The notes under the pieces were generated by a model. The model saw nothing but the letters and a program-made list of their open reading frames with translations. It did not search any database and was not told the origin of the DNA. Below, in pieces: positions 1 to 10,668 of a stretch of 64,000 nucleotides of DNA. Position numbers and translations under genes: made by a program. The DNA comes from Plantago major (taxonomy: Eukaryota > Streptophyta > Magnoliopsida > Lamiales > Plantaginaceae), in the NCBI GenBank assembly GCA_026545765.1, contig JAIFAC010000215.1:1-64000 (forward strand), read 5' to 3'. The number at the start of each line of letters is the position of its first letter. Positions within the stretch are counted from its first letter, which is position 1.

Positions 1-323
1 TCTCTCTCATTGCTGAATCTGAATATATGGCATTTGGGAGTTGTGTGTCTCAACTTATTTGGTTGAAAAACATGTTGCATGATTATGGCCTGCAAAGTGA
101 TACCCTATTGATGTTTTGTGATAACCTTAGTGCCATACACATCTCTAAGAACCCTGTTCAGCACTCTCGCACTAAGCATATAGACATATGACATCATTTT
201 CTTAGGGACATGGTCAATAAGCAAGTCATTGATATAGAACACATAGATACGACCAATCAACTTGCAGATATTTTTACCAAGCCTTTAGATAGTGAGAGAT
301 TCTTGATCTTGAAGATCTCTTGA
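1..323 (+). pseudogene. Ty1/copia RNase H, 3' end of pol (partial)
   Basis: The frame starting at base 3 translates to a copia RNase H C-terminus: AESEYMA near the start, then CDNLSAIHISKNP, HSRTKHIDI and finally DTTNQLADIFTKPL, closed by a stop at 321-323. In this family RNase H removes the RNA strand during reverse transcription. One in-frame TGA (189-191) sits where the family usually has Arg before HHF, which fits CpG decay of CGA. The rest of pol lies left of the window. What follows downstream (an extra ORF, repeated polypurine tracts and an LTR) makes this the 3' part of a Sirevirus-like element. Confidence 0.88.
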
Positions 324-1628
324 TGCAATGCTCTCTATGATTTTCGTTGTTGAGACCAATGTTGACTCAACATCACAGTCAACATTGGAAAAATAGAAAA
401 AGTGATGCTGTTTTTTGTTCTGCCTTTAGTTCTTTTTTTTGTGCTTCTGTGTTTTGTGCTTCTGTACTGGTCTCTGGCTGTTACTGGTTACTAGCTCATA
501 GTGGTGATGCTTAGGGTTTGAAAGGCTATTTGAAACCAAGGTTGAAAGGTATCGGGTCTCTTGTGTGTTTGCTTTATGTAAAACCCATTCTTGCTGACTT
601 TTGGCACTTTTTACTCGTACCTTGACTGCATACGTGATGTTGCTTCCCATCCGTTATGCTTTATAAATCTAATGAACTTTGTTAAAAGGGCTCTAAGTGT
701 TTCCGTTGAGGATCATGTTCGGAAGGTTCAAATACTATCCGGATATCGGCGTGTGATATGCCATATGTCGTGAGGTTGATATTTGTCTTGAAACCGACCG
801 CAAAAGTGCGATTCTCGTAATCTTCTTTGGTTCACTTTTTAGTACTAAATTACTGATGTGGTTAAATGAGTGATCTTTATGCCACAGGGCGTGCTTACCT
901 AACTCGCATAGGCCTCGGCTTTGGAGGATTCATACGTGTTGCAATTATTTGACATGGTTCAACTTGTCTCTTGGTCACCCCACTCAAAATTATGCTAATT
1001 GTTTACTTTACTTTTTGAGGCAATGTTGGGTGTGTTCGTTGGTATTCCTTTCTCTTTGTTTTTTGCAACATTAGTGGTGTTAATCGGATCTTCACATCTT
1101 GAGACTTGGTTTCTGGTGACTTCTGATAAGAATAGTCGATTCTCCAATGTTGTCACCATTGTTAGTCGACATTACATTCAGATGATTGTGCTTGAAGTTT
1201 TGGTGCCTTTTAATTGTTTGTTTTGTATTTTTTTTTTTGTTACATCTAGGTTTGAGGGGGAGTCATTTTGTTGTTCTAAGACAAAGGCCTTGTAAAGTTT
1301 TTATGGGTAGTTTGCATCTTCTAATCTTGCATGTTGAGTCACTATTTTAAATCAAGATTTTTGTCAACCTCCCTAGGGTTTGGCTATCTATCTTATTACC
1401 ATGACTTGACGGATAACTGTTTGACTAGCAACTTTAATCTTTAATTAACGTTGTGCGAGTTTTCATTGCTTTGATAAATATTTGCGGGATTAAAAAAAAA
1501 TTGTTTACCTAACCCTCCTATTTACCTAGCTCTCCTTTTACTTCCTCACACTTTTACCTAACCTTCCTTCTCCAAACTCCGCCCATCTTTCTTCTTCTTC
1601 TCCACCTCTACCTTCGTCGTTTTCATCA
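324..1628 (+). other. Non-coding spacer between pol and extra ORF of the copia element
   Basis: No domain is recognisable here; the short ORFs, including one at 999-1295, have no family features. A polypurine-like tract (TTTGAGGGGGAGT) lies at 1251-1263 and resembles the tract before the LTR at 3466. Multiple polypurine tracts between pol and the 3' LTR are a described trait of Sireviruses. The CT-rich stretch at about 1500-1628 directly before an ATG looks like a leader. Confidence 0.55.
356..388. repeat. 12-bp perfect inverted repeat just after pol stop
   Basis: CCAATGTTGACT at 356-367 and AGTCAACATTGG at 377-388 are exact reverse complements around a 9-nt loop. They lie 33 bases after the pol stop. 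A related but imperfect sequence with the same GTTGACTCAACAT core occurs near 4182-4194 at the other end of the element. Confidence 0.75.
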
Positions 1629-2940
1629 ATGGCGCCTCCCAAGGTTTACCCTAAACCCCTGAGAGTCGAACCACCAAACTTTGTTATTCCCAATTCCTCT
1701 TACTCCTCAGAATCGAATCCATCACCATCCCCCATTGTTGTTTCTTCCGATACGTTAATTTGCCTCGTTCAATCGGTACATGACACATTTCCCAAGCCCC
1801 ATCTCGAGTAGATTGACTTTTGGGCCTTTTAACTTGAATCTTGAATTCCATCCACCTTTGGTGGGTCATTTGGCCTGATTAGAAGGACTACCGCTCCTAT
1901 GTCCTCTGCGTCCATTAGGTCACAGTCCCATACTGAAGAAATTGGGGATAATGTGGAAAACACTTAAGAAATTGGTGAAGGGGGAGAGAACATGGCTGCG
2001 GACACATCAGCGAGTCTACTTATGTTATTGGAACCAATCCTGAAAAATTCCTTCTCTGCACCCTGGTGAGAGTGATTCAGATGACACTGAGGAATATGTT
2101 GCTGAAGAATCTGAGCCTGAACCTGTGGAAGAATCCATGGATAATGAAGATGCCATTCCTCCTGAGGTAAACCCTATCCCTTGATGATATTAATGTTGAT
2201 GGTGGTTGATTGGGATGATGAAACTTACAATTTTGTTTTTTCGAGTGGAAGATTAAAATAAGTATAAGGATCTTAAGGGTCATCCTATGGATGTTGAGCG
2301 AGTCATAGATGAAAACTCATTTAAAAGTTACAACTTGGTTGAGTATTTGAAGAAAAGGAACTTATACCATGATGTGACTTAGTAAGGCATTTGTGCCTGA
2401 TATTGTGCGAGAATTCTATGCTCACTTATCTGAAAACTTTGACAAGGTTGGAGGGGCTAAGTATCACAGTGTATACATGAGGGGTGAAATGTTTACTGTT
2501 GATGCTAGAGATATAAACTCTGTTTTGCATAGAAATAGAGATGAGGTTGAGACTTCCTTGACTGTTTCCATGGATGAGGTTGCTAGAGAGTTAACTTTGA
2601 ACTAAATTCAAAAATGGTCGAAAGGAGCATTGGATTTGAAATACTGCTCCTCTTTGATGTCTGTTCTGGCTAGGATATATTTGTACAACTGGTTTCCATC
2701 CTCCAATAATAATCGTTTAAGCAGGGATGCTCCTGTATAGGATCAAAATGGGACTTAATGTCAATTTGGGAGAAAGAATACTCAAGCATCTAGAGAAGTT
2801 CAAGAACAGGGGAGCCTGTTGTCATATGATTCTTCTTGCCACCATCTTTGCCATCTTAAAACTGCAGGGTTTGGAAGATTATGACAGAGAAATCTACCAA
2901 GAAAACTTTCTCAATATTATTGTGAGCAGTGACTCTTGAA
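1629..2940 (+). pseudogene. Sirevirus-like extra ORF with plant-transposon-protein domain, degenerate
   Basis: An ATG at 1629 after a CT-rich leader opens a Pro/Ser-rich N-terminus (MAPPKVYPKP) that soon ends at a stop. After further stops the conserved part follows in pieces. At 2381-2605 it reads PDIVREFYAHLSENF, then YHSVYMRGEMF and DINSVL. Near 2606-2745 there is IQKWSKGALDLKY and IYLYNWFPSS. From 2727 comes MGLNVNLGERI. These fit the Pfam family called putative plant transposon protein (PF20167, from memory), which sits between pol and the 3' LTR of some Sireviruses. Its function is not established. Several stops and frame changes make this copy non-functional. Confidence 0.62.
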
Positions 2941-3476
2941 ACCTTTAATAGGATTTGTGATCTACCTTGGGTTGATCTGATGTTCCCGATATGGATATTC
3001 ACGAGAACATGGAGACTTTTCGCTAATGCACATGTGCGGGACCCTCAAATCTTTGCTCTTGATCTTTGCTCAACATGTCGATGTTGACACGATATTGAAG
3101 GCAATGATAGGTTGACATCCCTCCGGCATTGAATCTTTATGTAGGTACTCTCCTTTGAAAATGACAAGATGCTCTGGATCAAATCATAGGCTGTGGATGC
3201 TCGAATGCGATCTTCAAGAGCAGTTACCAAAATAAAGTTCGGAAGTACTTTGGTGTCTTTTCTTTCCTCACAAAAGGGAGATTAGATTTGAACTTGTTCT
3301 TCATTTGATTTTTGGAACTTGAGTGTAATATTTAGGATATATGTGCCTTTGAACTATCTTTTGGATTAAGGGGAGTTTGATCATTAAGGAGGACTACATT
3401 TGAATATACGCATTTAGGAACTTGTTTTAATTCTTTCTGTGGTTTTGTGAAGAAAGAACAAGATTAAGGGGGAGAT
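2941..3476 (+). other. Element 3' untranslated region with repeated polypurine tracts
   Basis: No coding signal is seen. Purine-rich tracts resembling polypurine tracts lie near 3281-3292 (AAAAGGGAGATT), 3366-3376 (TTAAGGGGAGT) and 3466-3475 (AAGGGGGAGA). The last abuts the probable LTR start and is the best candidate for priming plus-strand synthesis. The series of related tracts matches the multi-PPT organisation described for Sireviruses. Confidence 0.55.
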
Positions 3477-4230
3477 TGAAAGTGCAACTACTAAGAGCAC
3501 TTGTTTTGATAATCTTGTCTTTCTTAATTAGTTCAATGTTTGTGGTTGCTTGTGTAATTATGTTGCATGAAACAATCGATACACTTGGACTAGAAGTTTG
3601 CAAAGCTGGAAGCAATATGATGGCTTAAGGAAAGAATCTAACAAGATATGAACAAGAAGGAAAATTATTGAAGAGATATTTATTTATGGAAATTTCCTTC
3701 TAGCAGATTGATTGAAGAAAGCAAGAAGAAGCAACTTGCCTTTGCATTCCTTCTTACATTAGACCTAGAAGAAGTCGACTTGAGGATCTATATATATAAG
3801 AAGAATGCAGCTTGCAAGGGATGTCTTTTTATGAACTTCGATTCACCATATTGAGAGATTGGCTTTCTTGTTTTCTACTAGACTTGATATTGTTATTACT
3901 TGTGAGTGTTCTTCAAGCATTGAGAATTACTCTAGTGATAACAAACTAGAATAGGTTTTTACTGTTATTTATTCTAGGTCTAGTTTTGTGAGTTTAATCA
4001 ATCGTTTGTGATTAGATTAAACTTCGTTTCTGTAATTCTACTTTTACTGTTAGTGGAAATTTAGCCTACGGCACGGTCAGTATATTTTATATAAACTGGC
4101 TTGATTTTGTTACATCTGATTGTTTGTCCGCTGCTCTCTGTTCTTAGTTTCTTACAACCAGACGATCATTGTTGAAGATATTGTTGACTCAACATTCCTG
4201 TGAACATTGTCTACTGTTGCAGTCCACAGT
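3477..4230 (+). repeat. 3' LTR of the Sirevirus-like copia element (right end approximate)
   Basis: The LTR is taken to begin with TGAAAGTGCA directly after the polypurine tract. A TATA box (CTATATATATAAG, 3788-3800) lies about 310 bp in, consistent with an LTR promoter. The 5' LTR lies outside the window, so the right border cannot be fixed by comparison: TTTCTTACA near 4157 and GTCCACA near 4229 are both possible CA ends, and no target-site duplication can be tested. Confidence 0.55.
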
Positions 4231-5463
4231 ACAAATCCCGGTCCATAAGTTGTAACAATAAGATCTTATGAAATTATGCGTGTAGCAATTAATTTCCACC
4301 CATTTGAATTAATGTCCAATTGTTTTAACGTTGAAATATAATTTTTCTTCCATTTATTATAATTATCTTTTATATATTTTGAAACTAACAATGTAGACGC
4401 CTAGAGATCTACAATCGAAATTAGGTTTGGGGGGGGGGGGGGCACCAGCAAACTACAAGGCAACAAGAGCAAACAAGGCGTAAGGTTCGAGGTGACACCG
4501 GTGTGGTGCCGACCGTATGGACTCCGCCGCTCAAATTAGTATGCCGGTAGAAGATGAATAAGGTGACAGAGATAGAGAGAGGGATGGTGAGGGTCGACTT
4601 ATCCTATTTACTGGACGGTTCTGCTGAGTATTGATGGATACCGACGAGAGGCTAGCTGACCTTGTTGGAGGAAGCTAGCTGGTAGTCGTCGAATGGTGAT
4701 GAGTGATGGCGAAGAAGATAGGTGATGATGGATGATGGTTGATGACTAAGAGAGCGTCGATCAGAGAGCATGGGAGAGATAGGCGTTAGAGATTGATTGC
4801 TAGGGTTTCTCGTGGTGCGAATGAGATACCTTGCTCCTTCCACTATTTTCCTATATAGACTTTCCACCGTTGGTGTCCTCCTACCTACCTCTCCTAGAAT
4901 TCGGGTGAGACAATTGGAGTATCCGTGAGTGGGATTGGACCGCGTCTCAATCAGTTGGATGAGTCACTTCCCATTGCATTTGTTAGTGGAACTAATCACT
5001 TATCTAGATGGTCGATTGACTAGTCTATTGACCAAGTAATTAAGGAGGCTAGCCTTCCAACCGGTTGGCGGGCTAGGACTTGAAACGAGCTAGGTGGGCT
5101 AGCTAGCATGTCAACCAGAAATGGATGACAAGGATGGGTGAGCTAGGTGAGCTAGCTAACTTGTCGACCAATTTGGAAGGTTTCAAGGTCGGTGGGTCGA
5201 TTAGCTTTGTGGACTACTTAGTTGGATGGATGACTTGGCTAGGTGGGTTAGCTCATTGACCTTTGGAATCAACTAGCGTGTAAAGCCAAAATGGACTTCT
5301 TAGTGGACCATGGATTGGACCGTATCCTTGGTAAAATAAATTAGGTAAAGTAAAAAAATTAAAGAAAAGAAAATTAGGTAAAATAAATTGGTTGATTATT
5401 GAAAATGTCTAATTCTCCCAAATAAGCTATACCATAATCCTTTCTCTTTCAACACTTTGACAT
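4231..5463. other. Intergenic DNA with a 14-base G run and GCTAG-rich degenerate repeats
   Basis: No gene is recognised. There is a homopolymer of 14 G at 4429-4442. From about 4970 to 5290 the sequence repeats GGCTAGCTAG-, GTGGGCTAG- and TTGTCGACCA-like words in degenerate order, as in a decayed minisatellite. Short ORFs such as 4652-4867 on the minus strand have low complexity and no family signature. Confidence 0.5.
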
Positions 5464-5472
5464 CATCATGTC

Positions 5473-5550
5473 GGAGAATTGCACTTTTGGTCCTCTAACT
5501 CGGCGTCCTCTTGATTTTGGTCCTCTGAAATGCCAAATTTACAAAGTTGG
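5473..5550. repeat. Left terminal inverted repeat of the MULE
   Basis: Pairs with 7815-7895. The outer 40 bp differ at only a few positions. Similarity weakens further in but can be traced through the CAAATTT-GGCATTTC words of both arms. A weaker inward extension is possible up to about 5850 and from 7500. Confidence 0.75.
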
Positions 5551-5906
5551 TCCTAAAACCGTATATATGTTCGTATTTATCTGAAATAGCACATGTGAAT
5601 TTACACCTGCATGACACATGCCAACAACCTAAGCACATTCAATTAAGTCCCCAAAACTTTTCAAAGTTATCAATTAGGTCCAAATTAATTTACGAAAATT
5701 GCAATCGGTCCTTGTTGACATCTAATTCTCAAAATCTAGGGCTTTGAATTTAAAAAAAAAACTCAATTACGTCCTTGCAACTTCGACAAATTTTCAAAAG
5801 CCCTAAAATCATCTCAATATCAAATCAAGGTCGAGCACATTAATATCAATCCAAAAAATCGTCATTAGATATGCATTAATGTTCACCAAAATACAAACTT
5901 GTGTAT

Positions 5907-6110
5907 TTTTTTTTTGGGATAAGTGATCATTATCATTCATCTCTGATGGTAAAAAACCATAACTCAGTGTACATCAAAAGCTAAAAGCGCTTTTCTAAAG
6001 AGGCAAAACAAAAATGCCTTCAGAATCTACCAAACAAGATTTAGCTAGACAGTGAGCTAAACCATTATCGATTCTTAAAATATGGAAAAAACAATAGAGT
6101 CAAAAGTATA
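5907..6110 (-). mobile_element. LINE 3' end remnant (poly-A on minus strand)
   Basis: A T run at 5908-5917 on the plus strand is followed by sequence that, on the minus strand, reads as a typical LINE tail: a Gly/Lys-rich degenerate end, then untranslated DNA ending in poly-A. There is no diagnostic protein motif and no clear target-site duplication, so this is a tentative call. Confidence 0.35.
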
Positions 6111-6469
6111 AAAGATATTTTATTAGTTCAATGATCCGATTACTAATAATTAGTAATTATTACGGATATTTCCACAAACACGGGAAAAAGCGAGCGTCAC
6201 AATCACCAACTCCATAAGCGATGTCTGATACTAATAATTCCACCATTGTAGAATGAGCGAATGAAAAGAAAAGAGGAGAAAAGCGGTAGTAAATGCGGTA
6301 CTAATAATTCCACCATTACGAGCGAAATCACAACTCGGCGTCACGGCCTTCACCTCTTCCCGCGCCCTGCAGCACCACCACCTTCATCGACTTCATGCCG
6401 CCAACTCTTCTACTCCATCCTCTGGCTATAGGTCGATTATGTTGCCTCATCTCTATGGGTCAGTTAACT
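6111..6469. other. Non-coding stretch inside the MULE with a 19-bp direct repeat
   Basis: TACTAATAATTCCACCATT occurs at about 6230-6249 and again at about 6299-6317. The rest is GC-richer (6340-6430) than its surroundings, with Ala/Pro/His-type codons but no convincing frame. It may be captured host sequence, but no product is recognised. Confidence 0.35.
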
Positions 6470-7480
6470 CAATTTTTTGAATGAATCGAGTTTGTATTAA
6501 AAAAGTAAAGAAAAGAAGAACAACGAAACAAGTCAGGTAGACTCTCAAGCTGATCCCACATGCGGGTAGTCAAGAGAGAAACTAAAGTGAAAGCAAAGTA
6601 AACAAAACTTCACAGTAACCCGTTGGCGAAATGCCACGGTTGCAGCCATGAGCCTCGTTAAAAACCCTACCATAGAAAAATCCAGTTGAAAAAAAAAACC
6701 TATGGCAGGGAAAAAGAGTGTCCAAGCGTTAATGTTGCGTAAACCTGTAAAAAGGCCGACAAGATATATATCTCTACAAATATGAGAACGAAGGCAATCC
6801 GGTGATGAGGACCAAAATCCGTCGATATTTTGATTAGATAGAGCATCACTAGCGACATTCCCCTCGCGAAAAATATGCGAGACCGAAAATCCATGTCCTC
6901 CAAGAGAAAGAACCGACAACCACGATTCCGATATCTCCAAGGGACGGTTCTCTCTGAATTGGAGAAGTTACGCCACGTAGGTTGAATCCGTTTCCAACGA
7001 AGCATCCTCGACCTTGAGCATGAGCAATTCGATACAGTCATAGGCGATCAATTACGCTTCAAAGGCATACAAGCAACCTAGGCGAGACAAAGCATCCTTG
7101 AACAAAGCCCTGCAATTCGAAAAATGCCGGCTTAGAAGAATCGCTGGAGCTCCTTTTGAGCGCCATCCGTGTTGCATTTCATCGACTGGTAGGGAGGTTG
7201 CCGATGAACCTCTATCTGCAAAGACTTGAGGATACCACAGTTCTAAAGAGTGCAAAATCGCAAATCTATAAAATTAAACATAGTGCCGGAGGAAGTGAAT
7301 TGGCCTCCCAACAAGACCCCGAATAGTAGTCGAGATCGAGCAGCGGGAGAAATCAACACCATCAAAAATCCACTTGTTCTGGTGTGCGAGCACCCATGAT
7401 AATAATAGTAAGTGCCAAAGGAAAGGATCTGGGGACTAAAAACTACATCTACTCGCCAAAACAAAAAACTCGTTTATACT
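6470..7480 (-). pseudogene. LINE RNase H (RVT_3-type) domain, degenerate
   Basis: Read on the minus strand in several frames, the order of an RNase H domain is preserved: NTDGA (first catalytic Asp, near 7165-7180), an acidic AFEA stretch near 7055, ETDSTYVA (next catalytic Asp, near 6990), then SHIFREGNVASDALSNQN (around 6835-6890), the usual C-terminal HxxREGNxxADxLAN pattern. Frameshifts and stops separate the parts. Downstream on the same strand (6470-6530) the sequence resembles a LINE 3' end. The fragment lies within a Mutator-like element. Confidence 0.65.
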
Positions 7481-7814
7481 CGCTAAATCCGATAGGGAAC
7501 GAAAAGTGCAAAGGCACTTTTGTAATTATTCTTCAATTTTGGAATTAGGGTTTTCCTTTTTTAGAATTAGGTTTATAATTGAGTGTTTGGTTTAGCTGGG
7601 AATTTTGTCCCAATTTGACAAATTTATTTTTAGGGTATGTCGATGCGTTAGTTCAATTCTTCAATTAGTTCTTTAATTCTGATTTGTTAGTTCAATTCTC
7701 GATTTCTTGTTTAATTCTTGAGTTAGTTCTTCAATAAGTAGCCATGTAGGATGCCATGTTAATAGGACCAAAAGTGATCCCCAATTTTGACCTAATTCGA
7801 TTTATCTGGTTTTT

Positions 7815-7895
7815 AATGTATTTTGCAAATATGGCATTTCATAGGAAAGTAAACAAATAGGACGTCGAGTTAGAGGACCAAAAGTGCAATTCCCC
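7815..7895. repeat. Right terminal inverted repeat of the MULE
   Basis: Inverted partner of 5473-5550, ending in AAGTGCAATTCCCC directly before the 9-bp target repeat CATCATGGC. It shows the same order of words as the left arm when read on the opposite strand. Confidence 0.75.
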
Positions 7896-7904
7896 CATCA
7901 TGGC

Positions 7905-8596
7905 CAATAAGAGATTGATTGAGAAATTATTTGGTCCGAAATCATAAAATAAAATAGCAGAATTGCAGGCAAAGTGACTGCTGCTAGTGGTAAACTGGAA
8001 ACAGAAACCAACTTGAAAAACCAAATTGAGATGATGATATGCCTTTTCTGGTTGAACACCACCAATTCACAATTCACAATTCACAACAACTAGGTGATTC
8101 GCTTCCCTTCTCCATCATTCAAAATTCAAATGTCAACATCTAGCTTGTGATATTGCATTTGCAACCAATTACGTTTTCTACTTTCTGATTCATGACTTCA
8201 CCATTTCTCCTTTCCGATCCCTTATCTCACTGTAAATATTCATCACTCATGTTAAACGTTGAGCCAGATTAGATTATCCGTACTTCATGTTTTAAAGTAA
8301 TCAGTTTCTGAGTGTTTGGCAGTCGACTCAAAATTATGTAGTATGTAATGTAATGTAGTCTCGAAACATGCTAGCTAGCTAGTCTGATATCAATCGTCAT
8401 CCTCAGTTATGTTATGTAGTAGTACTATGTCTTCATATAGTTATTATTCCAGTACATGTACAAATACATATTCTACTTCTGTTGTTGTTTCTTCATGTAG
8501 TAGATAAAGATTCATCCAAGCCTTACAGTAGTTTGCATTTATGTAACGAATTAGCATGATATTGAGTATCTCTCTGACATGATTAAATCAAGTTTA
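7905..8596. other. Intergenic DNA; nothing recognised
   Basis: AT-rich, with short direct repeats of AATTCAC (8068-8085). No coding region, RNA gene or element ends were found. It lies downstream of the ankyrin gene's stop and may hold its 3' UTR. Confidence 0.5.
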
Positions 8597-8814
8597 CTAA
8601 ATGGGTTGAGGTAGCCATGGATTGGTTGCTGCTAATATTAGCAAACATAACGGATAGTAGGATAGGTAGCGTACAAGCCGGTTATTTAAATGATATGGTA
8701 TGGCTACCAGAAGGAGAAGTAACATCAGCATCGACAGGAAACTACATCCTATAACTACTACTGAAGAAAGCCACCTGAGTTTGCTAACCACTACAAACAG
8801 TCCTGCGGTAAAAG

Positions 8815-9367
8815 TGTGAAGCCGGTTAGCTTAATATTAAAGGAAGTAATGGAGCATGGTGTACTGGAAACACTGAAGTTAAGGTTAAAGCTGTGTGAAC
8901 AGTGCAGTGTGGTGTGAACACAGGGACAGTGTGAACGCATGAACAGTGCAGTGTGGTGTGAACACAGGAGCAGTTAGAAGTCTAATCTAACTGGGATTTT
9001 CTTACTTGGCAGCAAAGATTTCTTCTCTAGTTAGGAAAGAATTCGTTTATAGTTAGGAAAGGGAATGTATGTTGATTTCTCTAGTATATATACACATGTA
9101 GGTACTAGATAAATTGGAGAGCTATAGATAAAAGATTTCGGAGAGAAACACGGTGAGGAATAAGAAAAGGAGGCGTGTAGCTTGAAACTCGGGAGGTTTT
9201 GTCGATTCCTTGTAAACTGTGTTTTGGTTCTTGGTTAATAGAAATCTTGGTTATCCCGTGGACGTAGACAATTGTCGAACCACGTTAAATCTTGTGTTTA
9301 TTTTCTTGCGTTTGTTTGTTGGTTGGTTTGGAGTTTATTGGATTGAATTGGGTTGATTTGATTAACA
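8815..9367 (+). repeat. 5' LTR of the copia element
   Basis: Begins TGTGAAGCCGG and ends TTGATTTGATTAACA. A TATA box (TATATATA, 9085-9092) lies in the middle. The first part holds a short tandem duplication built on GTGAACAGTGCAGTGTGG (about 8893-8965); the first copy is altered in the 3' LTR. Confidence 0.9.
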
Positions 9368-9368
9368 A

Positions 9369-9387
9369 TTGGCGCCGTCTGTGGGAA
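9369..9387 (+). promoter_or_regulatory. Primer-binding site of the copia element
   Basis: TTGGCGCCGTCTGTGGG follows the 5' LTR by one or two bases. A TGG start is expected for pairing with a tRNA CCA end. The TGGCGCC type is the one usually seen in gypsy elements (compare 46904); many plant copia elements instead use an initiator-Met-type TGGTATCAGAGC. Confidence 0.6.
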
Positions 9388-9413
9388 GAGAATCGACTGG
9401 TATCTATTCATCA

Positions 9414-10145
9414 ATGGCATCTCAAAGTTAGACCTCAACCGTTGGAAGGAAAGGCGGACTTTAGTGCATGGAAGAGAAGGATGATGGCTCAGATTAATGC
9501 GAGAAGGTGTTGTCAGCTTGGCGTTGAAGTTCGATACAACTTTGTCGATCTTGATAAAAAGCGATCAAGTTCAAAGGCTTCTGAGTTGTTTGATATTAGC
9601 TCTAGGAGATAATGCTCTTATTGAAATCGGTGATCTTTCATCGGCAAAGGAGATATGGGAGAAGCTAGAAGAATTGTATAATGACAAGTCGGATGCAAAT
9701 AAAATCTATGCAAAAGCAATTGTTGCATTCAAGATAGTTGAAGGAAAATCAATCATGAGTCGATTGGATTTGTTCAAGAAGATGGTTGCACACCATGACA
9801 ATCTGAAGCGATGAGAAGAAACGGGATGAGGAGCGAGACAAGGCAATTATCTTGTTGAATTCACTCCCTAGGTCTCTTGTTCCATTCGAGGATGCTTTGG
9901 TGTATGGGAGGCGAAGCATTGACAATGGAGACTATTGAATCTGCATTAAGATCAAGGGGCTGGACGGGATGGTGTTCCTGACACTCGATCTTGGTGAAAG
10001 CCTTATGGTGAAACAATATCACAAGTTTCCACAAGATGAAGCAATATCGGATCGAAGGAAAGTTCGATTACAATAAGGATGGCTGAAACAAGGAAGTGTT
10101 ATTATTGCGAAGCGAGGACACTTGAAGAAGGATTGTATGAGTCTA
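9414..10145 (+). pseudogene. Copia gag with zinc knuckle, frameshifted
   Basis: Starts at the ATG at 9414. Early residues include LEGKADFSAWKRRMMAQI, a usual copia gag opening. SAKEIWEKLEELYNDKS follows in another frame at about 9640-9690. Near 10098-10140 a CCHC knuckle is recoverable across one frame change (CYYC then KRGHLKKDC). Gag would package element RNA. At least three frame changes are present. Confidence 0.75.
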
Positions 10146-10269
10146 AAAGGCGCGAGAAAGCGAGGTGTGGCCTGACACGAATACTAATTATTACCAGACA
10201 TTACAAACAAATCGGAGGCTTATCATCTGCGGAAGCTCTTATTCTTGGTACTTTGATCCTCAAACTAGT

Positions 10270-10580
10270 CGATCAAGCTGAATGGGTTATGGATTGGTGT
10301 TAGTTTCATATGACACCTATTAGAGAATGGTTTTCAACTTTTGAGCATAGAAAGCGTGGATCAGTTGTTCTTGGTGATAATAGACCATGCATGATAAAGG
10401 GTATGGGAACAGTGAGAATTGAGATGTTTGATGGAGTGATAAGGGATCTGCTTAATGTGAGATATGTACCACACTTGAAGAGAAACTTGATATCTCTAGG
10501 ATTGATGGATACTAAGGGGTACAAGTATTCAGGTGAGAATGGTGTCCTTCAGGTCAAGAAGGGTGAAAAGGTGGTTATGT
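10270..10580 (+). pseudogene. Copia protease region
   Basis: WVMD precedes a damaged active site: the usual DSG is replaced by DWC and a stop, so the catalytic triad is lost. The downstream part is open from 10310: FHMTPIREWFSTFE, VLGDNRPCMIKGMGTV, LLNVRYVPHLKRNLISL, as expected for copia proteases and the linker to integrase. Confidence 0.75.
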
Positions 10581-10668
10581 AAGCTCTTAGAAGGAGAGAA
10601 TTGTATTATCTACAAGGTGAAAGCTATGGCGGTGAAGTTTCCGATTATGCGATGCAGGAACACCCGGC

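Larger units (their letters stand above)
5473..7895. mobile_element. Non-autonomous Mutator-like element (MULE), 2423 bp
   Basis: The left end GGAGAATTGCACTTTTGG is matched in inverted orientation by the right end (reverse complement GGGGAATTGCACTTTTGG). Inverted similarity continues inward for at least 75 bp through GGTCCTCTAACTCG and GGCATTTCA. The element is flanked by 9-bp near-identical repeats, CATCATGTC (5464-5472) and CATCATGGC (7896-7904), the length expected for Mutator target-site duplications. No transposase is recognised inside. Instead there are minus-strand LINE remnants (5907-6110 and 6470-7480), so the element either captured retroelement DNA or was invaded by it. Confidence 0.8.

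Noticed and set aside
999..1295. 98-codon Phe/Val-rich open frame considered as a membrane protein
   Set aside because: It lies in the spacer of a retroelement, is T-rich and has no start context or family match; probably chance.
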